Shown here piece after piece: positions 11,448 to 22,837 of a stretch of 62,389 nucleotides of DNA; within the stretch, counting starts at the first letter, position 1; each line of letters starts with the position of its first letter. The stretch lies in NCBI GenBank assembly GCA_012295275.1, contig CM022666.1, positions 5,099,030 through 5,161,418 of the forward strand, in the 5' to 3' direction. Source of the stretch: Chrysomallon squamiferum. Its lineage: Eukaryota; Mollusca; Gastropoda; Neomphalida; Peltospiridae. The notes below the pieces were generated by a model. It was not told the origin of the DNA. It ran no database searches and saw nothing but the letters and a program-made list of their open reading frames with translations. The position numbers and the translations under genes were made by a program.

Positions 11448-13184
11448 CTGGATGAAAACTAAAACTGAAACAAAATATTAACTGTGTGATAATCAGATAA
11501 ATGACTGTAATATATTTTATTTTCCATTGATTTATTAAAAAATTATTTTTCTTGTACTGTTTATTTATTTCATATAAAAATAAACATATATATATATATA
11601 TATATATGCATATCAATTATTCCTAGCTTTTTTCAAAACAGAGTAGCCTGCATTGTTTTGCGGAGTAGAATTTTATCTTACGATGTATATCTATATGGTC
11701 TTTAACAGTAAATATGGGGTTATATAACGGTTGATTAAAAATGTATTTAGTGACGTCGTTAAAGTCAACGATCACTCCATCGCATAATATTTACTACACT
11801 AGGACCAGCCAAGCGAATCATGTAACCAATCACGTATTTTTTGACAGCAGTGTGTAAATTTCATTCTACGTTGGTGATATTTCCATCTCATATAAACGTA
11901 AATACAACGTTCTTGACACTTCAGAGATAATAAAAACTGAAATTATTACAAAAAATTATCTTATTTAAAAAGCAGAGAACAACGTCTGATGAAATGCATG
12001 ATTATATATATAAATTATGTTAATTAATAACTTCCTGTCACTTCTCCGCGCATGCCTCTTTACAAATACTTGCAGATGTAGGATTAGTTTTAAGACAGCT
12101 TTTGTTTTTGGAGTGGACATGACTATGATGATATGTAAGGCAGATTGCCAGAAATATAGATACAGAAATACTGCTTCACAAAAAGTTGTCGCGTTACTTT
12201 CTTCTTATTCCCATAACTTTAAAATGCCCGAAATACTACTCCTTATGGGTTTGCTCAGACAGCCTGAAAACGGAACGATTTTGGTTGGCTGCGCTATATT
12301 GGCTAAAACAGGGCGTTGAATCGGGAATAAATATTAGTGAAACAAACCAGTTTTTCGTACATTTTATTCACGGTTTGGACATAATTTTCAATAAATGCGC
12401 ATGCGTATTAGCAAGCGTTAGGACGCGCAATAGTGTATAGTGTTTTTACTATCATTTACTATCATACTGTGCGCACGCACACACACATATACTCTTATAC
12501 ATTTTTTTAACTTTAATTTTAATCATTGTTTTTTTAAATATTTATTTATTTTTTACCATTGTTTTTAACTAATTATACATTTGCCTTTTTTTTACATTTT
12601 TTTTTTCTTGTTTTTTGTTTATGTTTTACAAGCTTTATTTATTACTGATTATGAAGTAAAATTTATAGCCTGGATGGAAAGCTCAGTTCTAGAAGAATGT
12701 TATTTATTATTTCTCAGAATCCTTAATCTTAAGAAACACACAAACATACACACACATTGTTAAAACAGTGTTATGAATGTGTGCACTGTCTTGCAAATGG
12801 CGTTCGTGACCTAGTTACTGCTTTGTTAATGAACAGACCTTCAAAATAATAATAATAAAAAAAAAAAAATGTATCGGTGTTCATATTCATTTTCAACAAC
12901 AATAACAACAACAACCACAACAGCAGATCTATTTATTTATATCAATAATAGTGCATTCATACTTTCTAAATCCGTCTAATAGTAATTCGGTTGATAACTT
13001 TACCTAGTGACCTGACAACTTATTTATAGCTTGGGTGGAAAACCCAGTGTGTTGCAAAAAAATATCTTGTAATTTTGTAACTGCAAGCAAGTAACAGAAA
13101 ATTATCTATTACGTTTTAGTATTCATGACTCTCCGGATACAAATCTGTCTTGGGCAAACTGCGTGGCTTTGTGAACTGCAATAC

Positions 13185-13290
13185 AGTAATAATGTCTCAT
13201 GGTACAGTAATAATGTCTCATAGTACAGTAATAATGTCTCATAGTACAGTAATAATGTATCATAGTACAGTAATAATGTCTCATAGTACA
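13185..13290 (+). repeat. 21-bp minisatellite in TNF A 3' flank
   Basis: Five units of roughly AGTACAGTAATAATGTCTCAT. The equivalent, diverged array is at 60920-61050 downstream of TNF D. Confidence 0.85.
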
Positions 13291-13479
13291 GCAGTACTGA
13301 TTGAATGGGGCTTCCTCTGCTTCGTTGTTAATTGCTCTTATTCAGTTCATGTATCGCCAGCAATTATGTAATCATTTTAAACCATATTCCAATAGCATAG
13401 CTAATTAGTAATGGAACAAATATAAAAATAAATGTAAAAAGGTTAGATATACCAACATCACAAATCACAAACAACAAGA

Positions 13480-13506
13480 AATTATTATTATTATTATTAT
13501 TATTAT

Positions 13507-13543
<37 letters not shown>
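13480..13543. repeat. (TTA)n/(GTA)n compound microsatellite
   Basis: ATT triplets followed by AGT triplets. The matching place downstream of TNF D (60661-60720) holds a pure (AAT)n tract. Confidence 0.9.
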
Positions 13544-13544
<1 letters not shown>

Positions 13545-13716
13545 TCATTATTATACCCCACTGAAGACTTTAAAGAAAGATTCAAGTATGTCTAATATAA
13601 ATGTTTCACGATAATGTTAAAGTAAAAGGTACGTTTTGTTTATACAAGTCCATAGATACAGTGGGCGTACACAAATTGTATATGAACAGTTATAATTCAG
13701 GCCTCTCGTTACAATT

Positions 13717-15515
13717 TCAAAGCATATACAGGCCAAAGTAGGTTGTCTCAGGATATCTCAAAATTCTGTTCACAACTGATGTTCTCACCACTACAGTGTC
13801 ATTGGCTTTCAGGTAGTAAACAGCTCCAATGTAGGAAGGAACAAAAGCTTCCTGGTGTCTTCGTACTTTGCATGTTGTTTGAGGATTTCTGTAGAGGACA
13901 TCATAATTTGGATATTTTTCAATTGAGTGACACAGCCTAGCGTATTCAAGCCCTTTCATTTGGTTGGCATGGAATAAAACGTTGCTGTATATGAAGTAGT
14001 AAGCAGACTGTTTGACTTGAATCCCGTCAGCGACAACAGCCACACCTCCTTTCACAAACGATCTTTTGCCAGACGACGTCCATTTGATGAGAGGCTTCGG
14101 TGTGTCTGAAAAGTGCAAGAATAAATTATTTTTAAATAATATTTTTATTTTAAATTGTTAACAGTTCTAATTAATATTACTAATATATTTCTATAACTAC
14201 TACAAACTCCTGCTTTTGACTACTTTAGTACCATCATTGATATTTTTACTACTAACGTCCTAATACTATTGTTATCACAGTTTCTTCTATTATTTCCTAA
14301 CCACTACTAATAACTATGTGGTTAGTACTACAACTACTTTTACCAGTGCTACTAATACTACTACTACTACTCTAGTACTACTACTACTACTACTACTACT
14401 ATTACTACTACGGCTAACACTGCTTCTACTATTTGCTTTCTTACTTTTGTCATGTTGCAGTGACATCCATTTGTAGATGAACCGTTGTCTTCACATTGTT
14501 TTTATTATTCAGATTGTAAGCGGCCTCTCTGATCTGTTTAAGTTTCTGTTCTGAAATATATATATATACAGACACATGTAGACTACTGATACCTGTATAA
14601 ATATATAGATTCATACATACATACATAGATTCGTACACATTGTTTTTATTATCTGAATTCAAAAGATCAGCGACATCTCTGAGCTGCTTTAGTTTTGGTT
14701 CTAAAACACACACACACACACAGAGACACACACACACATAAATATACATTTGTACATGTTTACATACTTAGACTATACACAAATATGCACGAACATACAA
14801 ATACATAATTATAAACACTTTTGTGGATATTTAAATATGTGTGCCTGAATGTTTCTGTTTGTGTGTGGATCCTTTTCTGTGTATCTGTCTGTGTTTGTGT
14901 ATGTATGTGTTTATGATTTTCTTGTGTGTATCTGTGTTTCTGCGACTTTGTGTTTTTATGTATGTCTGTGTGTGTATGTGTCTGTGTTAACTTACCACTT
15001 TTCTCAGCTTTTGTGTGACTTTCGCTCAGTTTCTACAAAGAATAACCAACTTGAAACTAAATAAATATTTTTCAGCACTATTAATTTCTCCTTTTCATAA
15101 TTCAAATATTATTTCATTTCTAAAGAATTTAACTTTTTATTATTTTTATAGAGAATTACCTTGTTTCTTAATTTCATATCTACAGAAAACAATATTTTTT
15201 TCCATTTAATGTATTTATGGAATATAAGTTTTTAGAACTAAATACAGAATTTACCTTTTTCATAATTTCACTCATCACTTTTTCTCCATCTCTGTAACAG
15301 CAATACGTGATATTGTTCCTGGTTCTGGTCGTAGATTTGTGATCACAACAGTTTTCTCCTGGTTTGCACGAGATTTTCACACACAGTTCCTTGTCAAACA
15401 ACAAGTTGGTTTCACTGTTCAGGAATTCGTTTAATGTTCCAGATACAATGAAACTGATGAGTATCAAGTTTAGTACCATAACAGAAATGGCAAGGACTGG
15501 ACGAACTGGTACCAT
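13717..15515 (-). pseudogene. TNF-superfamily ligand gene A (frameshift in exon 3)
   Basis: Four coding exons on the minus strand: 15255-15515, 14996-15032, 14445-14550 and 13717-14105, with GT-AG borders at the same places as gene D. Exon 1 encodes a short N-tail (MVPVRPV), a hydrophobic helix and a six-Cys module (C..SC..GENCC..YCCYRDGEK). Exon 4 encodes a complete TNF homology domain with YYFIYSNVLFH, paired Cys in RLCHS and TTCKV, YLKANDT and a TYFGLYML end. Exon 3 is 106 nt against 108 in B, C and D: a 2-nt deletion near its end creates TGA (14450-14452) at residue 133, before the TNF domain. The start at 15515 matches the ATG position of D; an upstream in-frame ATG lies four codons earlier. 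Either a recent pseudogene or an assembly error in an AT-rich stretch; exon 4 shows no decay. Confidence 0.8.
14632..14700 (-). pseudogene. Extra stalk exon in TNF A, no usable donor
   Basis: After an AG at 14701-14703 the minus strand reads EPKLKQLRDVADLLNSDNKN, a clear duplicate of exon 3 (EQKLKQIREAAYNLNNKNN). The homology ends at NNV and the sequence runs into a TATG repeat. The nearest GT donors do not keep phase 1, so splicing it in would break the frame. Sister copies are in C (39485-39551) and D (59519-59560); B has none. Confidence 0.55.
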
Positions 15516-15550
15516 TTTGTGTAACAACTTTTATTTCCTTTAGAAGTAAT

Positions 15551-16900
15551 CTGTAAAACATAACCCAAAGAAAACAAAAAGTTGTTAGTAATAAATAATA
15601 CCAAGATAAATACACACACCCGCACACGTACACACACACAACATACACACACTTATATAACACATTATTTCAGCAAACCAAAAATATACACTTGTACATA
15701 CACAAATATGAAACTTAAAACATTCACATACAATATACACAAGTACATATAGTTCTGTATAATATTCTTTCAAAGAAAAAAGTTAAATAAATAATATCAA
15801 GATATATTTACATTGATAATATTCTTAGGCGATGTCAAAAAAAAAAATAGCAAAGGTTTCTCTTTTGAAAATGCGATGCCTGATTTATCAATTTTCAGTG
15901 AATGCCTTGTAAGCCACTATGTACAAATACTCACCACTGAAATCCAATATGACAGCACAGCGATGTCTAATGGAACAGATAATCCTCCTGATGAACACCT
16001 TGCTGTCTGATGTCACAAAATTTGTTTCCAATTGTTGAGGAGTGTAAGTAGTAGAGTTTTTCGTACGAAGCTATTTATATCACTGGAAAGAGGTAGGATT
16101 TTAAAGAAACAATTCAAAATAAATATATTGTTTTTACTCTTAAAACAAATGTATAGACAAAACTGTGACGGTACATTGGCAATCAGTGATGTAACTTTCC
16201 AAGAACGAAGACAATGTAACAAAATTAAAGTAAGCGAAAAACAGCTTGAGATAGCAAAGCGCGTAATAAATATTTCAATACCGTGAAGTGAAATAAATAT
16301 CCAGTCAAGTAGCAGTATTTTGATCAGGTGACAGATTTTCGAGATACCATACAAATAAATGAGTGCTGTATTTTCTGTGGCTGTTATTATACTAACCTGC
16401 CAACGCATGTGCTAGAAACTTATCGACCTTACCGCGATGTTTTGTTTTTTCAAGTTGATGTAAAATCACTTAATATTATACAAATAAGTGAAATTAGGGG
16501 CGTGAAAAAAATCCTAAAAATTAAATGTGAAAATTTATAATTTTATATATATATATAACCTATGAAATAAAAATTGAAATTATAATTTTATTTAAATTAA
16601 ATATAACCTATATAAATATATATAACCTGAAATTATAATTTTATATAAATAAATATAACCTGTGAAATGAAATTAAAATTTATAAAATTTTATATAAATA
16701 TATATAATCAATGAAATAATTTTATGTAAATAAATATAACCAATGAAATAAGTGAAATTATACTTTTATATAAATATATATAACCTATGAAATAAGTGAA
16801 ATTATACTTTTATATAAATATATATAACCTATGAAATAAGTGAAATTATAATTTCATATAAATATATATAACCTATGAAATAAGTAAAACATGTACATAC
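15551..16900 (-). other. TNF A 5'UTR intron
   Basis: Interval between the non-coding first exon (donor GTATGT at 16895-16900) and the AG (15551-15553) before the ATG exon. It holds a CA-rich stretch (15600-15660), a unit-specific segment at 15790-16500 not found elsewhere in the window, and an AT-rich ~44-bp tandem array at 16530-16880. The open frames at 16013-16540 overlap on opposite strands and lack splice support. Confidence 0.5.
16530..16885. repeat. ~44-bp AT-rich tandem array beside TNF A promoter
   Basis: About eight imperfect units containing ACTTTTATATAAATATATAT and AACCTATGAAATAAGTGAAA. Shorter arrays of the same unit sit in the same place in C (40780-40870) and D (58040-58270). 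The array therefore lies just inside the first intron of three TNF genes. Confidence 0.8.
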
Positions 16901-17170
16901 CTAAATTAGGCTGCCTCTGTGTTCACAATGGAGTGAAGCACGTCTACGACAGAAACGCTCTCTGACAGGCTTCGTTGATTTTTGTACCAGCTACTTTGAA
17001 AAGGTCGTATGACTTCGTCTACCTCCTTTCAGAGAATAATAATTTTCTTCGTGTACTGGGCTTTCCACCCAGGCTGTATGTAGATATCAGTCAAGCGTAT
17101 TACTTTGAAAACATCGTATCATATTCTCTACCAGCTCACTCGATCATTTGTGATTTGATCAGAGGAAATG
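16901..17170 (-). promoter_or_regulatory. TNF A promoter and non-coding first exon
   Basis: The minus strand matches the promoter blocks of C and D: a conserved segment with AAATCAACGAAGCCTGTCA, then a first exon ending ...CCTAATTTAG before a GTATGT donor. The TATA element intact in C and D (GGTATAAAAATC) is GGTACAAAAATC here (16979-16988), a T-to-C change that should weaken it. A partial second copy of the upstream segment lies at 17075-17120. The call rests on conservation among three genes and on splice logic; no transcript evidence is available here. Confidence 0.55.
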
Positions 17171-17409
17171 TCGTCTGCTTTATTTTAATTTATTACTTAA
17201 TCTTTTTTCTTCTGTCGTTTTTAATTTTTCGCTATAGATTTCGTATAGTCATTTAATATACTATGAATAATATGAGAAAAGTTATTACATGTATTTTTTT
17301 GTTTGTTTGTATTGTTCATAAATAAGCTACATATTATAGTAGTTATTGCTATAATAGTAGTAGTAATAGTAGTTGTTGTAGTTGTGGTAGTAATAATAGC
17401 TGTTGTTGT

Positions 17410-17525
17410 TGTTGTGGCTGCTTTTGTCGTTATTGTTAAATAAAGAGTACAGCGTAACTTCTATTCCTGTGTCAACTAAATCATAAACAAAATGAGGAAA
17501 ACATGTAGTCTGTGTATCACGAATA
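17410..17525 (-). pseudogene. Family 2 last-exon remnant (version B)
   Basis: Minus strand: a frame reading DTQTTCFPHFVYDLVDTGIE then VTLYSLFNNND, matching the 3' half of 41155-41480 and 57343-57600. Its 5' half is replaced by unrelated sequence at about 17525. It lies about 0.3 kb before the TNF A promoter, the same spacing as in C and D. Confidence 0.55.
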
Positions 17526-17569
17526 GATATGCTGATGATAAAACGAAACGGAAGACAATAACTTTAGAA

Positions 17570-18060
17570 ACAAAATACGATATCTTAAATGAACACAAAA
17601 CCCACAAAAATGAACCCACAATGAGTGGCATATAATTATTTCTTAATTTATTTGTATAAATTGATTTGTAAATGATTTACTGTTTGTTTAATATCTATGA
17701 TCTATAAAGTTATTTATTTTTCTGTATTTATTTAAAAATATATATATATGTTTTATGTGAAATCTCATCAGCGAGAACCACTGTTTTTAACATCAGTTCT
17801 GTGTAAATTAGTCTCCCGCTTAACGATCAGAAATTTGGAACAAATTACATCGTCAAACCGAGGTAATAAAAAAGCAAGAATAAACAAAATAATAACTAAA
17901 ATAAGCGCGTAGAATTTGATCAGTGTAGATCACTGCATCGCGTAGATCACACGTCAAAGTATTTGTTTTACTTTTTACCATATTCATAAATAAACTACGT
18001 GCATTTATTACTTGTTTTTATTGTTGTAGTTCTCGTTATTATTAATATTACGATTGCTGC
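17570..18060. other. AT-rich spacer with no gene seen
   Basis: AT-rich sequence between the family 2 remnant and the CT tract. It includes an ACTACGTGCATTTATTACTT block related to repeat family R (17990). No exon with splice support. Confidence 0.4.
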
Positions 18061-18061
18061 T

Positions 18062-18062
<1 letters not shown>

Positions 18063-18154
<92 letters not shown>
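18063..18154. repeat. (CT)n microsatellite
   Basis: About 92 bp of pure CT. Confidence 0.95.
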
Positions 18155-18159
<5 letters not shown>

Positions 18160-18439
18160 CGTCCGCTGAAAGTAAATTATAAAAACAGATAATTAAAATT
18201 TAAACAAATATAACAAAAAATATTACTTCTATTAGTGTCTTTAAGGTTATTAAACAAACTCAGTTGTGTACAAATATAATTTGCGTTCTCACATCAACAC
18301 AACTCAGATAAAAGCACTAACAATTATAAAATTATATTTGATAAAACCTTTTGTCATAATTGGTTAAATTATTTCTTTTTCTACCTTCTTTATTTTTCTT
18401 CTCAATTTTTTCCTTCTATTATTCCATCATCTCTATTTT

Positions 18440-18832
<393 letters not shown>

Positions 18833-18840
18833 GTAATCAC

Positions 18841-19035
18841 CTTTTATAAAACTTGGGCCACACTGGATTAAGCTGACATCCAGTCGCTGAGATGACGTAC
18901 TCCCGCTGCTGTTTGCTTCCCTCTACAGTGCAGTTGATGTCCATGCCGAGGTTCACCAAGTAGGTGCAGTACGTCTCATTGTGTACAAACTGCAGTGTTG
19001 TCAGCTGCTGCTGGTGTAGTTGCAGTGCACGTTCA
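18841..19035 (-). pseudogene. Family 2 ectodomain exon, 3' part
   Basis: The minus strand encodes ERALQLHQQQLTTLQFVHNE then TYCTYLVNLGMDINCTVEGS and ATGCQLNPVWPKFYK, ending at a GTGATT donor (18835-18840). Three Cys and one N-C-T glycosylation site are visible. The 5' half of the exon (GFIDLQ..YLERH) is missing; at about 19035 the sequence jumps into a piece of another family 2 exon (19036-19170). The 5' tip of the exon survives separately at 20426-20453, so the exon was split by rearrangement. Confidence 0.65.
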
Positions 19036-19170
19036 CAATAAATAACTGAAGTCATCCATTTATTACTACAGGGCCAGGAATATGAAATGTCTCAGAAATA
19101 TCTGCCTGTGACAGAAGAATCTTCCACTTGTAAACGTTACTTGTATCATGACTGTTGATTCAGTGGCTGG
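19036..19170 (-). pseudogene. Family 2 penultimate-exon (version A) fragment
   Basis: The minus strand reads SHDTSNVYKWKILLSQADIS then ETFHIPGPVVING, matching 56739-56890 (+) and 42290-42445 (-). It has a stop after VVING and is then fused to the ectodomain exon fragment. The fusion joins two family 2 exons in an order not seen in other copies. Confidence 0.55.
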
Positions 19171-20136
19171 AGAAAAAGTCACAATTTTTAGATAACAAAA
19201 TGTATGGATTTATAGAGTATTAAAAACATAAAAAACAAAAACACACAAACAAACAAAAAAACAAAAAACAAACAATAACAAACAAAAAAACAATACAATA
19301 CAAGCAAGTCACTCACACACACACAGGGACGCACGCACACACACACAAACGCACACTAATCTATTTTAAAAAATGTCGCTTTGTTCAGTTTCCCGTGAGT
19401 TGTTTTTATGACAGAAACTAGACTACGTCAAGTACATGTGATGTACGTGCATGAACAGAAACAAAGACAGGAAAATGTATTCATTTATATTTAAAATCGT
19501 TTCAGTGGTTGAACGTGTTTATTTGGACTAGGGATGACAGTGATCGCGTGACTGAAGCAGGTTGTGAAATAAGAGAGTGGGACAAACACTCGAGTTAGGT
19601 AACTCGAGAACTCGTGTGCCCTGCATTCTGTATTACTAGGAAACACTTAGTAAACAGCTATTTATAAACACTGCTCGGGTAGAAACTACTGTTAAAGATA
19701 ACGAGTGTATGTGGGATTTTTAAAAGTTTTCCAGTCAGCTACCATTGTTATTGTCGTTTTTTTGTTTTTTTTGTTTTTAGACAGCAAATCAAACAGTGAA
19801 GGACGACAGCATAACTATTAAAACTTAATCATGATACATGTGTGTGTGTGTGTGGATGTGCACGTATGTAGGCGTATCTATATAAGTATATGATATGTAC
19901 ATGGTTATATAACAGCAGTATTTAACATACTGTCTTTAAAATATACAAATTATGCACACATATCAGAATGTAATTTTGTTAGGTTTAAATTAATTTCTTT
20001 TCATGTATCTTTCATTGTCTGATCCTCGCTGGTTTCGATAATTATTCTTAGTCTGACAAAACCAGATCTGTAAAAAGATGAAAAAGAGAGTAAAAAAAAT
20101 GAATAAATTTCATGGGGTAAGATTAGTCCAAATATA

Positions 20137-20194
<58 letters not shown>

Positions 20195-20260
20195 CTAATT
20201 TAACAAATCAACAATTTAACTCATAATGATAACACTAAAGTAACTATAATGATCAGAAAC
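19170..20260 (+). repeat. Dispersed repeat family R, copy 5 (shortened)
   Basis: A-rich/CA tract at 19230-19350, ATGACAGAAACTAGACTACG (19410), CTATTTATAAACACTGCTCG (19658), ACTATTAAAACTTAATCATG (19815), the TATATAAGTATATGATATG block (19879) and (GT)n at 20139-20192. The 5' blocks of the family are absent. Confidence 0.6.
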
Positions 20261-20332
20261 CAAATAAATAAATAAATGAATGAATAAATTACTACAAACA
20301 ACAGCAACAACAACAACATTAACAACAACAAC

Positions 20333-20360
20333 AACAATAATAATAATAATAATAATAGTA

Positions 20361-20424
<64 letters not shown>
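20333..20424. repeat. (AAT)n/(TTA)n compound microsatellite
   Basis: About 30 bp of AAT then about 60 bp of ATT. It replaces most of the family 2 ectodomain exon, whose first codons survive at 20426-20453 next to an AG acceptor. Confidence 0.9.
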
Positions 20425-20426
<2 letters not shown>

Positions 20427-20479
20427 TCAGCTTGGAGGACTATGAATCCGTTCTGAAAATTAAAAAATTATATATTTTC

Positions 20480-21400
20480 AGATACATTGTATATTATACA
20501 CCACAGTATGTCAGTTTTATAATATCATACACTGAATACATTGTATTTGCTATACTGAATATTTAATACTACATCCTTTGATTTGTAAATTACAGGATAC
20601 ATACTGTATTGTAACTATCTTTAAGGTTACCGTACTGGAATAATACTCTATAACTTGGTATATAAGATACATGGTATGTTCTGTACTCTGTTAATCTTTA
20701 AGGTCTATGAATCCATTCTGAAATTTAAAAAGATATATATTCAGATCCATTGTATATTATACACCACAGTATGTTAGTTTTATAATATCATACACTGAAT
20801 ATATGGTATTTGTTATGCTGAATCTTTAATATTATATCCTCTGATTTATAAATGATATGATATGTACTGTAATAAGTTTGTATATTATATCCTTGGATAT
20901 ACACATTAATGTATTCATTTATACTCTACACCACAGGACCTCAGTTATTTATAAAATGATACACAGAATACATATTATTTGCAATAATGAATCTGTAATA
21001 TTATATCTTTGAATATATAAATTACATGGTATGTACTGTATTTCATTATATATTATTTAATACTATATTACTGGATATATAATTTACATGGTATGTATTG
21101 CACTCTATTATTCTTTAATACTGGATACATAAATTACATGGTATTAATCTTTAATACTGGATACATAAATTACATGGTATATACTGCAGTCTATTAATCT
21201 TTAATACGGGATACATAAATTACATGGTATGTACTGCAGTCTATTAATCTTTAACAGCGTATCTCTAGACGTATAAATTACATGGTATGTACTGTACTGA
21301 ATTATATAATATTTAATACTGTCTCCCTGTAAATAGAAACTACGTAATATGTAATGTACTGGAATAATACTGTATTCTGGATGTTTAAATTATATTATTC
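20480..21400. repeat. ~50-bp minisatellite in family 2 intron
   Basis: Fifteen or more imperfect units with TAAATTACATGGTATGTACT and TTAATCTTTAATACTGGATA, homologous to 2080-2960. They fill the intron between the second-membrane exon and the ectodomain exon. Confidence 0.8.
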
Positions 21401-21529
21401 TGCAACTTTTGTCTTATTTCCAGTAAAATATGGATTTTTTAAAAAATCATCTAAAAAAGAAGTATGACAATATATTTTTATGATTTAAAAATAAAAAATA
21501 TAAAAAATAAACGCACAGATAGCACTTAC

Positions 21530-21885
21530 CATACCGTGATGGAGACCCAGTCTGTTGAAACTTTGCTTCGATAGTACAACCTCTGACACCTGTACACTGC
21601 CATACACAAGGAGACACACAACTACCGTGACAACAACATTTGGTATAAAAAGTGTTTGGACTACCTGGATGAAAACTGAAACTGAAACAAAATATTAACT
21701 GCGAAAAAAGTTCATCAACAACCATGATACAATAACAATAGTTATAAATAAAAACAACATTAACAATAGTTATAAATAACAACAATAACAATAGTTATAA
21801 ATAACACAACAATAACAATAGTTATAAATAACAACAACAATAACAATAGTTATAAATAACAGCAACAATAATAATAATAACATTA

Positions 21886-21946
<61 letters not shown>

Positions 21947-22285
21947 ATTAAGTATGAAAGAGTTGTTGTCCTTAGCATTCTCTGATATATATATATATAT
22001 ATACGGAGACAGGTAAACTTAATGCTCACCTGAATACACAATTTCTTAACACGTAGTCGAATATTTTCAAACAGAGATTTAGGTTTTTCAGTTTTATCTC
22101 TACATACATCATCATCACCTTCATCATCAGCTGTCAAGATAATTCATGGTTTGTATTATAGAAATACTGGGTGACTAATAGTGTATGTAAATAAACAATA
22201 ACAACAACTATAATACTAGTACTGCTACTACTACTACAACTACTACTAGTAATAATACTAATTAATAATTAATAATAACAATAAC

Positions 22286-22318
<33 letters not shown>

Positions 22319-22790
22319 TAACGTGTACACACAGAGAACTACAAAAAAAAAAATAATAATAATAAATAATAATAAATAATAATAATAATAGCAGTATTGG
22401 TAGTGGTAGTAGCAGTAGTTGGTGTTGTTGCAATAATAGTGGTAGTATCTGTAATAATAATAATTAGAAAATTAATAGAAATAGTAGAAGTAATAGTAAT
22501 AATAGTAGTGGCGCTAGTCATAATAACACAACAGTAGTGGTAATAGTAATAGCAGTAGTAGTGTAGCAGTAGAAATAGTAGTAATAGTATTAGTACTAGT
22601 CTTAGTAATAATAGTATTAGTACTAGTCTTAGTAATAATGAGAACGATCAAATTACGTATTAAAATAACTGATATTAAAGTTATTTAACAATATAACAAA
22701 TAAAACCTAATTAATTTTATTTTAATGTTAACCTGTTATTATTAGTAGTACTTTGTAAAAATTGCTGTTGTTCTTGTTAGCATTATTATG

Positions 22791-22837
<47 letters not shown>

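Larger units (their letters stand above)
11630..13700. repeat. Common 3' flank of TNF A (duplicon block)
   Basis: This block is repeated downstream of TNF C (35.65-37.9 kb) and, inverted, downstream of TNF D (60.5-62.39 kb). It includes GTAACCAATCACGTATTTTT (11822), CATGCCTCTTTACAAATACT (12051), CTCAGACAGCCTGAAAACGG (12254), the AAATGGCGTTCGTGACCTAG block (12797) and a 21-bp minisatellite at 13185-13290. The open frames at 12017-12440 and 13150-13371 exist in the copies but are not kept in length or frame, so I do not call them genes. Confidence 0.65.

Noticed and set aside
12017-12440. Possible conserved gene MLINNFLSL..RACLFTNTCRC
   Set aside because: Recurs at 36.1 and 61.9-62.2 kb, but with frame-breaking indels and no splice sites; conservation is explained by recent duplication of the flank.
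13150-13371. Possible gene with VIMSHST repeats
   Set aside because: It is the 21-bp minisatellite read in frame; the TNF D copy (60844-61065) has different repeat peptides and length.
13717-14105. C1q-domain rather than TNF-domain assignment
   Set aside because: The fold families are related, but the YYFIYSNVLFH, YLKANDT and TYFGLYML strands, the paired Cys and N-terminal membrane/stalk layout fit TNF ligands better; no collagen-like region is present.
16013-16408. 131-codon minus-strand frame in the TNF A 5'UTR intron
   Set aside because: Overlaps plus-strand frames of similar length, is AT-rich, lacks splice sites and has no copy in the other TNF units.
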